Below, piece after piece: positions 1-5,962 of a DNA stretch of 6,174 nucleotides. Every line of letters begins with the position of its first letter. The stretch's first letter is position 1. Below the pieces are notes generated by a model that saw only the letters and a program-made list of their open reading frames with translations, ran no database searches and was not told where the DNA came from. Origin of the DNA: Pseudomonas sp. (GTDB taxonomy: Bacteria > Pseudomonadota > Gammaproteobacteria > Pseudomonadales > Pseudomonadaceae); the NCBI GenBank assembly GCA_003525045.1, contig DQGF01000037.1, forward strand, positions 1 through 6,174, read 5' to 3'. Both the position numbers and the translations under genes were made by a program.

Positions 1-88
1 CGAGGCTTGCCCGCGAAGGCGGTGTGTCAGCCAGCATCAATGTTGAATGTGATGGCCCCTTCGCGGGCAAGCCTCGCTCCTACGGGGT
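1..88. repeat. REPIN (inverted pair of REP sequences), left edge cut by window
   Basis: Two REP units in opposite orientation. The left arm at 1-18 is the reverse complement of 59-76 (core CTTCGCGGGCAAGCCTCG), separated by about 40 bp of non-repeated DNA. The left arm should continue outside the window, because the intact copy at 4689-4767 has 25-bp arms. The right REP continues as CTCCTACGGGG to 87. The 34 bases at 54-87 are identical to 4684-4717. This is the intergenic REP family of fluorescent pseudomonads, which as RNA or single-stranded DNA folds into a long hairpin and is mobilised in trans by RAYT-type transposases (known for the family). No RAYT gene lies in the window. The REPIN sits just before patD. 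Confidence 0.93.
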
Positions 89-116
89 CCAGGTTCCAGA
101 TAAGAACAACAGTTCC

Positions 117-124
117 GAAGAGGA
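117..124 (+). promoter_or_regulatory. Ribosome binding site that fixes the patD start
   Basis: GAAGAGGA ends 7 bases before the ATG at 132. The reading frame is open back to a GTG at 24, but that longer start would translate through the REPIN and has no comparable purine-rich site. The 132 start also gives the family's usual length. Confidence 0.8.
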
Positions 125-131
125 CAGAACC

Positions 132-1556
132 ATGCAAACCCAACTCTTGATCGACGGCCAACTGATCGACGGCGAAGGCCCTGCCCAACCGGTGTTCAAC
201 CCGGCGCTGGGGCGTGTGCTGGTGGAGATCAACGAAGCCAGCGAAGCCCAGGTCGATGCTGCCGTGCGTGCCGCCGACAACGCCTTCGAAAACTGGTCGC
301 AAACCACGCCGAAAGAGCGCTCGCTGCTGCTGCTCAAACTTGCCGACGTCATCGAAGCCCACGGCGCAGAGCTGGCCAAACTGGAATCGGACAACTGCGG
401 AAAACCCTACAGCGCCGCGCTGAACGACGAGATCCCCGCGATCGCGGACGTGTTCCGCTTCTTCGCCGGCGCCAGCCGTTGCATGAGCGGTTCGGCGGGC
501 GGTGAATACCTGCCCGGCCACACGTCGATGGTCCGCCGCGACCCGGTGGGCGTGATCGCCTCCATCGCGCCGTGGAACTACCCACTGATGATGGTCGCCT
601 GGAAAATCGCCCCGGCCCTGGCCGCCGGTAATACCGTGGTGCTCAAGCCGTCGGAACAAACCCCGCTGACCGCGTTGCGCCTGGCGCAACTGGCATCGGA
701 AATTTTACCGGCCGGCGTGCTCAATCTGGTGTTCGGCCGTGGTCCTACAGTCGGCAGCCCGCTGGTCAGCCATCCGAAGGTGCGCATGGTGTCGCTGACT
801 GGCTCGATCGCTACGGGCTCAAACATCATTTCCAGCACCGCCGACAGCGTCAAACGCATGCACATGGAACTGGGCGGCAAGGCCCCGGTGATCATCTTCG
901 ACGACGCCGACATCGACGCCGCCGTGGAAGGCATTCGCACCTTCGGTTTCTACAACGCCGGCCAGGACTGCACCGCCGCGTGCCGCATCTATGCGCAGGA
1001 AGGCATTTACGACAAGTTCGTCGAGAAGCTAGGCGAGGCGGTCAGCAGCATCAAGTACGGCGTGCAGGATGATCCAGCGACCGAGCTGGGTCCGCTGATC
1101 ACGGCACAACATCGCGACCGTGTGGCCGGGTTCGTCGAGCGGGCCGTGGCGCAGCCGCATATCCGCTTGATCACGGGCGGCAAGGCAGTGGAAGGCGATG
1201 GCTACTTCTTTGAGCCGACGGTGCTTGCCGACGCGCAACAGGATGACGAAATCGTCCGCCGCGAAGTGTTCGGGCCGGTGGTGTCAGTGACCCGATTCAC
1301 CGATGAAGCCCAGGTGCTGGGTTGGGCCAACGACTCGGACTACGGCCTGGCATCGTCGGTCTGGACCTCGGATGTCGGTCGTGCGCATCGCCTTTCGGCA
1401 CGCTTGCAGTACGGCTGCACCTGGGTGAACACGCACTTCATGCTGGTCAGCGAAATGCCGCACGGCGGTCAGAAACTGTCCGGGTATGGCAAGGACATGT
1501 CCATGTATGGGCTGGAGGACTACAGCGTGGTGCGGCATGTGATGTTCAAACATTAA
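132..1556 (+). CDS. patD: Gamma-aminobutyraldehyde dehydrogenase (4-aminobutanal to GABA, NAD-dependent)
   Basis: The 474-residue product is an aldehyde dehydrogenase closely resembling E. coli PatD (YdcW), also 474 residues as I recall it, with near-identical blocks such as [20 protein letters not shown] and the C-terminal [14 protein letters not shown]. The enzyme oxidises 4-aminobutanal, made from putrescine by transamination, to GABA; it is cytoplasmic and the family is tetrameric. Visible catalytic residues are Asn149 in PWN, Glu246 in ELGG and the nucleophile Cys280 in GQDC. The NAD-binding segment KPSEQTPL is at 172-179 and the SLTGS turn at 221-225. The start at 132 is chosen from the site GAAGAGGA and from family length. 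No clear promoter lies in the 44 bp between REPIN and ATG, so transcription may come from a gene left of the window; that is inference. A broader omega-aminoaldehyde range is possible. There are no frameshifts, and codon use is typical high-GC Pseudomonas. Confidence 0.93.
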   Translation: MQTQLLIDGQLIDGEGPAQPVFNPALGRVLVEINEASEAQVDAAVRAADNAFENWSQTTPKERSLLLLKLADVIEAHGAELAKLESDNCGKPYSAALNDEIPAIADVFRFFAGASRCMSGSAGGEYLPGHTSMVRRDPVGVIASIAPWNYPLMMVAWKIAPALAAGNTVVLKPSEQTPLTALRLAQLASEILPAGVLNLVFGRGPTVGSPLVSHPKVRMVSLTGSIATGSNIISSTADSVKRMHMELGGKAPVIIFDDADIDAAVEGIRTFGFYNAGQDCTAACRIYAQEGIYDKFVEKLGEAVSSIKYGVQDDPATELGPLITAQHRDRVAGFVERAVAQPHIRLITGGKAVEGDGYFFEPTVLADAQQDDEIVRREVFGPVVSVTRFTDEAQVLGWANDSDYGLASSVWTSDVGRAHRLSARLQYGCTWVNTHFMLVSEMPHGGQKLSGYGKDMSMYGLEDYSVVRHVMFKH

Positions 1557-1561
1557 CGACG

Positions 1562-1662
1562 AAAAGATCGTAGCCTGCGGCAACTCCGGGGGTCTGCGGA
1601 CGGTGCGATATCTACGGTTCTTGCGATCGATGGAGGAACTGCCGCGAGTTGCGATCTTTTGA
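1562..1662. repeat. Degenerate second-class Pseudomonas REP pair after patD
   Basis: Imperfect inverted arms at 1562-1587 (AAAAGATCG, then GCGGCA and CTCC) and 1634-1660 (GAGGAACTGCCGC, then GCGATCTTTT). They match the common Pseudomonas intergenic repeat with a core like AGCTGCCGCAGGCTGCGATCTTTTGA, recalled from general knowledge. The arms have diverged from each other in the middle (TAGCCT against CAACTC), so this looks like an old copy. It follows the patD stop directly and may also serve as a weak 3' end or RNA-stabilising hairpin. It belongs to a different repeat class from the REPINs at 1-88 and 4689-4767. Confidence 0.7.
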
Positions 1663-1666
1663 CGAT

Positions 1667-1702
1667 CCATCGACAGTGGTGTTCGCCCGGCGCAATCGAT
1701 GG
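1667..1702. repeat. Short inverted repeat CCATCGA / TCGATGG
   Basis: CCATCGA at 1667-1673 and TCGATGG at 1696-1702 form a 7-bp stem around 22 bases. ATCGATGG also occurs at 1626-1633 inside the preceding REP pair, so the left arm has two possible partners. It may be decayed repeat DNA or part of the downstream operon's control region. There is no poly-T run, so it is a poor intrinsic terminator. Confidence 0.35.
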
Positions 1703-1714
1703 CATGGGAAATTT

Positions 1715-1732
1715 ATGCATTTCGAAATACAT
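1715..1732. promoter_or_regulatory. 18-bp near-perfect palindrome, possible operator
   Basis: ATGCATTTCGAAATACAT is symmetric about 1723/1724 with a single mismatched pair (C1718 against A1729); the inner ATTTCGAAAT is perfect. Such compact dyads are typical of sites for dimeric helix-turn-helix repressors. It lies about 130 bp upstream of the antitoxin gene and about 60 bp upstream of the proposed -35, in the AT-rich block. No matching regulator is encoded beside it. Confidence 0.4.
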
Positions 1733-1773
1733 CCACTCTGTTTGTTTTGTTTTCGCCCGCTAAAGTTTCCTCA

Positions 1774-1796
1774 AACCAATGCACACCATATTGGTT
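1774..1796. promoter_or_regulatory. Inverted repeat AACCAAT-9-ATTGGTT touching the proposed -35
   Basis: Perfect 7-bp arms at 1774-1780 and 1790-1796 are separated by GCACACCAT. The arm centres are 16 bp apart, and the right arm overlaps the start of TTGACG at 1795. A protein bound here could activate or repress the toxin-antitoxin promoter. This is inference from symmetry and position only. Confidence 0.4.
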
Positions 1797-1823
1797 GACG
1801 AACATCGTGGTAAGGCTTAGGGT
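1795..1823 (+). promoter_or_regulatory. Candidate sigma-70 promoter of the toxin-antitoxin operon
   Basis: TTGACG at 1795-1800 is a good -35. A 17-bp spacer leads to TAGGGT at 1818-1823, which keeps only the outer T, A and T of TATAAT. The start point would fall near 1830, inside the 9-bp repeats, which suits autorepression by the antitoxin. The weak -10 makes this tentative. Confidence 0.35.
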
Positions 1824-1849
1824 GTTTACATTGTTTACAGCGTATACAT
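1823..1849. promoter_or_regulatory. Three tandem 9-bp repeats, likely antitoxin operator
   Basis: Three direct units in exact 9-bp register: TGTTTACAT (1823-1831), TGTTTACAG (1832-1840) and CGTATACAT (1841-1849). The first two share eight bases and the third keeps the T-ACA core. They lie between the candidate -10 and the ribosome binding site. Ribbon-helix-helix antitoxins usually bind arrays of short repeated half-sites in their own promoter (family knowledge), so this is the best candidate for the autoregulatory operator. Confidence 0.55.
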
Positions 1850-1865
1850 TTTAAGGAGAGCCACC

Positions 1866-2114
1866 ATGGCCTCGCCAGTTTTGTCCTTTCGCGTTGAAGA
1901 GCTGTTGGCTCAACAACTGGATCAGTTGGCTGCAGCCACCGATCGTGACCGTCAGTACCATCTCAAGCGTGCGTTGGTTCGTTATGTAGAAGCCGAGTCA
2001 TGGCATCTGCAAGCCATAAGCGATGGCATAGCGGATGCCGACGCGGGAAAACTTACCGATCTTGACGCCGTGAAGGCTAAGTGGGCAAAACGTGCCGAGC
2101 GTAGTATTGACTGA
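1866..2114 (+). CDS. Ribbon-helix-helix (CopG/ParD-like) antitoxin
   Basis: An 82-residue protein. Residues about 4-10 (PVLSFRV) fit the DNA-contacting beta strand, 11-24 the first helix, and 28-42 (a basic DRDRQYHLKRALVRY stretch) the second helix, together a ribbon-helix-helix dimerisation and DNA-binding fold. The tail at 43-82 is acidic then basic and would wrap and neutralise the toxin, as in ParD/CopG-type antitoxins. The ATG at 1866 follows a strong AAGGAGAG at 1853-1860. Its 3' end overlaps the toxin gene by 23 bp in another frame, implying coupled translation. The protein probably represses its own promoter through the 9-bp repeats at 1823-1849. ATA, TTG and GTT codons are more frequent than in patD or opgD, suggesting transfer. 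The fold call is from pattern; subfamily naming is uncertain. Confidence 0.85.
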   Translation: MASPVLSFRVEELLAQQLDQLAAATDRDRQYHLKRALVRYVEAESWHLQAISDGIADADAGKLTDLDAVKAKWAKRAERSID

Positions 2115-2388
2115 AAAAGCTGAAAGCGACCTCGACGCCATTCACGAGTACTACCAAGGTGCTATTGGTGTTGAGGCTGCCGTCCAGATCATTTCGACGA
2201 TTTTGCAGTCTTTCCGTCAGCTGGAACGATTCCCGGGATCGGGCAGGCCCTCTGTAATGCCTGATGTGCGTGAGCTGGTGTTGGGTCAGTATCCCTTTAT
2301 CGCTCCTTATCGATTGATGAATGGCCAAATACAAGTGCTGCGGGTTCTACATCAGCGTGAGCGTGCAGAACGACCGCAGGATTGGTAA
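2092..2388 (+). CDS. RelE/ParE-family toxin
   Basis: A 98-residue product with the ParE/RelE superfamily layout: N-terminal strand VVLTEKA (4-10), two helices with DLDAIHEYY (13-21), then LERFPGSGRP (44-53), the PDVREL motif (57-62), YPFIAPYR (67-74) and the terminal strand VLRVLHQRE (82-90). ParE members inhibit DNA gyrase and RelE members cleave mRNA at the ribosome; the FP.SGR, REL and RVLH pattern favours ParE, but the target cannot be settled from sequence. The start is the GTG at 2092; the upstream site is weak (AAGTGGG about 6 bases before it), consistent with coupling to the antitoxin and lower toxin output. A TTG at 2107 would lose the first strand. All core motifs are present, so it appears intact and possibly active. 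Confidence 0.87.
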   Translation: MPSVVLTEKAESDLDAIHEYYQGAIGVEAAVQIISTILQSFRQLERFPGSGRPSVMPDVRELVLGQYPFIAPYRLMNGQIQVLRVLHQRERAERPQDW

Positions 2389-2392
2389 TCGA

Positions 2393-2432
2393 CGGCATCC
2401 AACCGCAGCATAGTTGCCGCCGCTGGATGCCG
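2393..2432. terminator. Long imperfect hairpin between convergent genes
   Basis: CGGCATCCA at 2393-2401 pairs with TGGATGCCG at 2424-2432. The stem continues inward with three mismatches to 2409/2416, giving about 14 pairs out of 17 around the loop ATAGTT. It starts 4 bp after the toxin stop and ends 7 bp before the stop of the minus-strand gene, so it could end transcription both ways. There is no T run on either side, so intrinsic termination is not certain; it may instead be a 3'-end stabilising structure. Confidence 0.5.
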
Positions 2433-2439
2433 CACCTGC

Positions 2440-2625
2440 TCAAAACCGCGAAACACTCCTCATCGCGTCCACCAGATAGCGCATGGCAATCCGGTCGCTC
2501 TCCGACAACTCGCGATAGCGCTCGACCAATTTCATTTCCTCGGAATTGAGTCGACGCCTCCTCCGCCCGGTGACCAGGCACGGAAAGATTCCCAACATTT
2601 CGGTGATGCCTTGTACTTTCGACAT
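2440..2625 (-). CDS. Small basic protein of unknown function (61 aa)
   Basis: I do not recognise a named family. The start is the ATG read from 2625, preceded on the minus strand by AGAAGGA with 8 bases between; an in-frame ATG at 2670 lacks such a site. The protein has a hydrophobic patch around ITEMLGIFPCLV (7-18), five consecutive arginines at 21-25, and a helical C-terminus (28-57) containing ERYRELSESDRIAMRYLVDAM. That last block resembles the tail often found after helix-turn-helix domains in phage-type repressors (a memory-based resemblance), but no helix-turn-helix precedes it. Codons are Pseudomonas-like, unlike the adjacent toxin-antitoxin genes. It converges on the toxin with 51 bp between stops. 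The arginine run suggests nucleic-acid contact; that is inference. Confidence 0.65.
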   Translation of the reverse strand: MSKVQGITEMLGIFPCLVTGRRRRRLNSEEMKLVERYRELSESDRIAMRYLVDAMRSVSRF

Positions 2626-3036
2626 GGACGATGTCCTTCTATACGTCAGAGAAAACTTGAAAAGCCACATCGCCCTACCCTTTTTCAGCGGTCACCTTGT
2701 GCCAACTGAATCCCACCGGCCTGAGGGCTGAAACCGGTCATGGCCCATAGAATAGGAAGTTATTCAGGTTGAAAAGCGATTTTTAGAGTAATTAGTCGAG
2801 AAAAGCAGAAATGCCCTATAAATCAGAAACCCCTGTCGGAAATTTTTACTGACATGTCTTGTTTCATTGCCGCGCAATCGTCACGCCATCAATCATTTTT
2901 TCTCTGCGACCGAACGGTTTAAGCTATTTGGTATCTGTTTAATGTCCGTTGCGTTTGGCCGAAGGCATGTCCGAACCTCTTTTTTTGATCCAATGTGCCA
3001 GGAACGGTGCGGGATTGTTCACGACAGGTTGTACTT
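2626..3036. other. AT-rich intergenic region with divergent control sequences
   Basis: About 410 bp with no supported gene, between the minus-strand small gene and opgD; both are transcribed away from it. Visible items are a small dyad ACCGG (2715-2719) / CCGGT (2734-2738), a TTGAAA at 2769-2774 and TATAAA at 2817-2822 without good partners, a dyad ATTGC-CGC-GCAAT at 2866-2878, the palindrome GACATGTC at 2851-2858, and the AlgU-like element at 2912-2938. Short open frames here on the plus strand have no ribosome sites and no family resemblance. Confidence 0.6.
2912..2938 (+). promoter_or_regulatory. Candidate AlgU (sigma-E-type) promoter for opgD
   Basis: GAACGG at 2912-2917, 16 bp, then TCTGT at 2934-2938. 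The AlgU consensus is GAACTT-N16/17-TCTGA or TCAAA, so GAAC and TCTG are kept with correct spacing. It would give a leader of about 90 bases before the opgD ATG. AlgU governs osmotic and envelope stress in Pseudomonas (established), which fits a periplasmic glucan gene. Two consensus bases of the -35 are missing. Confidence 0.35.
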
Positions 3037-4662
3037 ATGCACCGCAGGAATTTGCTCAAAGCGTCCATGGCCATCGCGGCTTACACCGGTCTATCGGCCA
3101 CCGGCCTGCTGGCCGTTCGAGCCTGGGCCGGTAACAGTGCGGCGGATGGCGAAGCTCAGGCATTCGACTTCGAAGCACTGAAGATCCAGGCCAAGCAACT
3201 CGCCGGCAACCGATATCAGGACACCAAACAGGTGCTGCCGCCGACCTTGGCGACCATGACCCCGCAGAATTTCAACGCGATTCGCTACGACGGCAACCAC
3301 TCCCTGTGGAAAGACCTGAACGGCCAACTCGACGTGCAGTTTTTCCACGTCGGCATGGGTTTCAAGCAGCCGGTGCGCATGTACAGCGTCGATCCCAAGA
3401 CGCGCCAGGCGCGCGAGGTGCATTTCCGCCCATCCCTGTTCAACTATGAAAAAACCACGGTCGACACCAAGCAGCTCACCGGCGATCTGGGTTTTTCCGG
3501 GTTCAAGCTGTTCAAGGCCCCCGAACTGGACAGGCATGACGTCTTGTCCTTCCTCGGCGCCAGTTATTTCCGCGCGGTAGACGCCTCTGGCCAGTACGGT
3601 CTGTCGGCCCGCGGCCTGGCGATCGATACCTATGCCAAAAAGCGCGAGGAGTTTCCGGACTTCACCAAGTTCTGGTTCGAGACGCCGGACAAGGACAGCA
3701 CCCGCTTCGTGGTCTACGCCCTGCTGGACTCGCCGAGCGCCACCGGCGCCTACCGTTTCGACATCGACTGCCAGGCCGAACGCGTGGTGATGGGCGTCGA
3801 CGCTCACATCAATGCGCGCACCGCCATCGAACAGCTGGGCATCACGCCGATGACCAGCATGTTCAGCTGCGGCACCCACGAGCGCCGCATGTGCGACACC
3901 ATTCACCCGCAAATCCATGACTCCGATCGCCTGGCGATGTGGCGCGGTAATGGCGAGTGGATCTGCCGTCCGCTGAACAATCCGGCCACCCTGCAATTCA
4001 ACGCCTTTGCCGACACCGATCCAAAAGGTTTCGGGCTGGTTCAGACCGATCACGAGTTCGCCAATTATCAGGATACCGTCGACTGGTACAGCAAGCGCCC
4101 AAGCCTGTGGGTAGAACCTACGACCGCATGGGGCGAAGGCTCAATCGATCTGTTGGAAATTCCTACGACCGGCGAAACCCTCGATAACATCGTCGCCTTC
4201 TGGACCCCGAAAAAACCGGTGGCGGCCGGCGACTCGCTGAACTATGGCTACAAGCTCTACTGGAGCGCGCTGCCACCGGTGAGCACGCCGCTGGCGCGGG
4301 TCAACGCGACCCGTTCGGGCATGGGCGGCTTCATCGAAGGCTGGGCGCCTGGCGAGCATTACCCGGAAGTCTGGGCGCGACGGTTTGCCGTGGACTTCAC
4401 GGGCGGCGGTCTGGACCGCTTGCCGGAAGGTGCGGCAATCGAGCCTGTGGTCACTTGCTCGAACGGCGAGGTGAAAGACTTCAACGTGTTGGTACTGGAT
4501 GACATCAAGGGCTATCGGATCACGTTCGACTGGTACCCGACCAATGACAGCGTGGCTCCGGTGGAGCTGCGGTTGTTCATTCGCACCAATGACCGGACCT
4601 TGAGCGAAACCTGGTTGTACCAGTACTTCCCGCCGGCGCCGGAGAAGCGTAAGTACACCTGA
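3037..4662 (+). CDS. opgD: Glucans biosynthesis protein D (periplasmic OpgD/MdoD), Tat-exported
   Basis: A 541-residue protein of the OpgG/OpgD family, close to the 551 residues of E. coli OpgD. It begins with a twin-arginine signal: RRNLLK at 3-8, a hydrophobic stretch 11-27, and an AWA cleavage box at 29-31 giving a mature start near Gly32. The start at 3037 places this signal at the N-terminus; an in-frame ATG at 2995 would add 14 polar residues and has no ribosome site. The site before 3037 (GACAGG) is weak. Family hallmarks include FNAIRYDG (78-85), PSLFNYE (132-138), GASYFRA (174-180), [18 protein letters not shown] (344-361) and DNIVAFW (383-389). OpgD acts in the periplasm on beta-1,2-glucan backbones of osmoregulated periplasmic glucans; the family is now grouped with glycoside hydrolases (GH186). 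Asp295 and Asp383 are my positional guesses for the reported catalytic acids. opgG and opgH are not adjacent. Confidence 0.94.
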   Translation: MHRRNLLKASMAIAAYTGLSATGLLAVRAWAGNSAADGEAQAFDFEALKIQAKQLAGNRYQDTKQVLPPTLATMTPQNFNAIRYDGNHSLWKDLNGQLDVQFFHVGMGFKQPVRMYSVDPKTRQAREVHFRPSLFNYEKTTVDTKQLTGDLGFSGFKLFKAPELDRHDVLSFLGASYFRAVDASGQYGLSARGLAIDTYAKKREEFPDFTKFWFETPDKDSTRFVVYALLDSPSATGAYRFDIDCQAERVVMGVDAHINARTAIEQLGITPMTSMFSCGTHERRMCDTIHPQIHDSDRLAMWRGNGEWICRPLNNPATLQFNAFADTDPKGFGLVQTDHEFANYQDTVDWYSKRPSLWVEPTTAWGEGSIDLLEIPTTGETLDNIVAFWTPKKPVAAGDSLNYGYKLYWSALPPVSTPLARVNATRSGMGGFIEGWAPGEHYPEVWARRFAVDFTGGGLDRLPEGAAIEPVVTCSNGEVKDFNVLVLDDIKGYRITFDWYPTNDSVAPVELRLFIRTNDRTLSETWLYQYFPPAPEKRKYT

Positions 4663-4683
4663 AGGTAAGTGAGTGTCTGGGCG

Positions 4684-4769
4684 GGCCCCTTCGCGGGCAA
4701 GCCTCGCTCCTACGGGGCAGGTGATGAACGCTCCGTTCTCTTGTAGGAGCGAGGCTTGCCCGCGAAGAC
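4684..4769. repeat. Intact REPIN downstream of opgD
   Basis: Perfect 25-bp inverted arms at 4689-4713 and 4743-4767 (CTTCGCGGGCAAGCC then TCGCTCCTAC, and its complement) flank 29 bp. Each arm also carries the small REP dyad GCGGG-CAAGC-CTCGC. The left REP plus flanks (4684-4717) is identical to 54-87. It begins about 20 bp after the opgD stop and precedes the terminator, so it would be transcribed in the opgD mRNA tail. Perfect arms suggest a recent or selected copy. Confidence 0.95.
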
Positions 4770-4807
4770 GGCTGAACAAACGACAAACATCCCCACCCAA
4801 AAACAAT

Positions 4808-4839
4808 AAAGCCCCGATCAACTCGACCGGGGCTTTTTT
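4808..4839. terminator. Rho-independent terminator shared by opgD and the convergent flavoenzyme gene
   Basis: GCCCCG at 4811-4816 pairs with CGGGGC at 4828-4833, with extra TC/GA pairing in the loop, followed by six T (4834-4839) and, after a G, five more. On the minus strand the hairpin is followed by TTTATTGTTTTT, so it can also end transcription of the gene whose stop is at 4856. This is the strongest terminator in the window. Confidence 0.92.
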
Positions 4840-4855
4840 GTTTTTACAGCTTCAC

Positions 4856-5962
4856 TCAGTCACGCAAATCCGACTCATGAATCGGCTGCTCCCGATGGGT
4901 TGCCCGCTGATACTGCGCCGGCCAGATGGCCTTGCGCCCACCCAGGTCGTCATCGGCATGCAGTGGCCAGTACGGATCGCGCAGCAGTTCCCGAGCCAGG
5001 AAGATAATGTCGGCCTGACAGGTGCGCAATATGTGCTCGGCCTGAGCGGGTTCGGTAATCATCCCTACAGTGCCGGTGGCAATGCCTGACTCCTTGCGTA
5101 CACGTTCGGCGAAGCGGGTCTGATAACCAGGTCCTGTCGGAATCTCGGCATTGACCGCCGTACCACCCGACGATACGTCGATCAGGTCCACGCCCAAACC
5201 CTGGAGGCGCCGTGCCAGCTCGACGGTTTCATCGGGGTTCCAGCCGTCTTCCACCCAATCGGTGGCCGACACCCGCACAAATAGCGGTAACTCCTCGGGC
5301 CATACCGCACGCACCGCCTCAGTGACTTGCAGCACCAACCGAATTCGATTCTCGAACGAACCGCCATATTGATCGCGGCGCTGATTACTCAGGGGTGACA
5401 GAAACTGGTGCAACAGATAGCCGTGGGCGGCGTGTATTTCGACCACTTTGAAACCGGCGGTCAGCGCCCTTTTGGCCGAGTCGACAAAGGCCTGAATGAC
5501 GTCGGCGATCTGGCCATCATCGAGCTGTGTGGGTTGAGTGTGCTGGGGATCGAAAGCGATCGGCGAAGGACCGACTGGAACCCAGCCACCTTCATCGGGT
5601 TTGACGCTGCCATGCTTGCCCAGCCACGGCCTATGAGTGCTGGCCTTGCGTCCGGCGTGGGCCAACTGAATGCCGGCCACGGCGCCCTGAGCGGTGATGA
5701 AACGGGTGATCCGTTGCAGGGGTTCGATCTGTTCGTCATTCCACAGACCCAGGTCATCGGCGGTGATCCGTCCGTCGGCAGTGACCGCCGTGGCTTCGGT
5801 AAATACCAGACCGGCACCGCCGACAGCGCGGCTGCCAAGGTGGACCAGGTGCCAGTCATTGGCCAGGCCATCCACGCTCGAATACTGGCACATCGGCGAT
5901 ACCGCAATGCGGTTGAGCAGGGTCAATTGGCGAACGGTATAGGGTTCAAGCAGCAGACTCAT
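4856..5962 (-). CDS. Old yellow enzyme family NADH:flavin oxidoreductase (YqjM-like ene-reductase)
   Basis: A 368-residue FMN TIM-barrel enzyme. It follows Bacillus YqjM closely: SPMCQYSS (22-29) with Cys25 and Tyr27 at the flavin, EATAV (56-60), QLAHAGRKAS (99-108) with Gln99, EIHAAHGYL (175-183) with substrate-binding His177, His180 and Tyr182, FLSPLSN (187-193), FVRVSATD (228-235) with Arg230, ATGTVGMIT (295-303) and ARELLRDPYW (323-332). The class reduces activated C=C bonds of enones, maleimides or nitro compounds with NADPH. PAQYQR (348-353) matches the YqjM arginine finger that completes a neighbour's active site. Compared with YqjM it has a longer loop at 109-130 and about 15 extra C-terminal residues. 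The ATG at 5962 follows GAGAGGTG on the minus strand, about 4 bases away. It converges on opgD across a shared terminator. The natural substrate is unknown; xenobiotic reductase is a possible label. Confidence 0.92.
   Translation of the reverse strand: MSLLLEPYTVRQLTLLNRIAVSPMCQYSSVDGLANDWHLVHLGSRAVGGAGLVFTEATAVTADGRITADDLGLWNDEQIEPLQRITRFITAQGAVAGIQLAHAGRKASTHRPWLGKHGSVKPDEGGWVPVGPSPIAFDPQHTQPTQLDDGQIADVIQAFVDSAKRALTAGFKVVEIHAAHGYLLHQFLSPLSNQRRDQYGGSFENRIRLVLQVTEAVRAVWPEELPLFVRVSATDWVEDGWNPDETVELARRLQGLGVDLIDVSSGGTAVNAEIPTGPGYQTRFAERVRKESGIATGTVGMITEPAQAEHILRTCQADIIFLARELLRDPYWPLHADDDLGGRKAIWPAQYQRATHREQPIHESDLRD

Noticed and set aside
1..88. CRISPR-like repeat
   Set aside because: The repeats are inverted pairs scattered singly between genes, with no regular direct-repeat and spacer array and no cas genes; they are REP/REPIN.
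27..689. 220-residue open frame on the minus strand
   Set aside because: Antisense to patD and the REPIN; no ribosome site, no recognisable domain, repetitive Arg/Gly/Val composition.
2638..2666. Sigma-70 promoter (TATAGA on the minus strand) for the small gene
   Set aside because: The transcription start would fall on the ribosome site, and no -35 hexamer is present at 16-18 bp.
2683..2707. Sigma-54 site (TGGCAC on the minus strand)
   Set aside because: The required GC at -12 is absent at the fixed spacing.
2546..2731. 61-residue plus-strand frame opposite the small minus-strand gene
   Set aside because: No ribosome site; the minus-strand frame has AGAAGGA at the right distance and more protein-like composition.
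2867..3181. 104-residue plus-strand frame upstream of and into opgD
   Set aside because: It overlaps the opgD signal peptide in another frame and has no ribosome site or family resemblance.
3091..4053. 320-residue open frame on the minus strand
   Set aside because: Lies wholly antisense to opgD, whose family match is clear; low-complexity composition rich in G, A, V and R typical of a high-GC shadow frame.
4141..4821. 226-residue open frame on the minus strand
   Set aside because: Starts in the terminator and REPIN region and runs antisense through opgD; not protein-like.
4673..5089. 138-residue plus-strand frame through REPIN and terminator
   Set aside because: It would translate the REPIN arms and terminator and then run antisense into the flavoenzyme gene.
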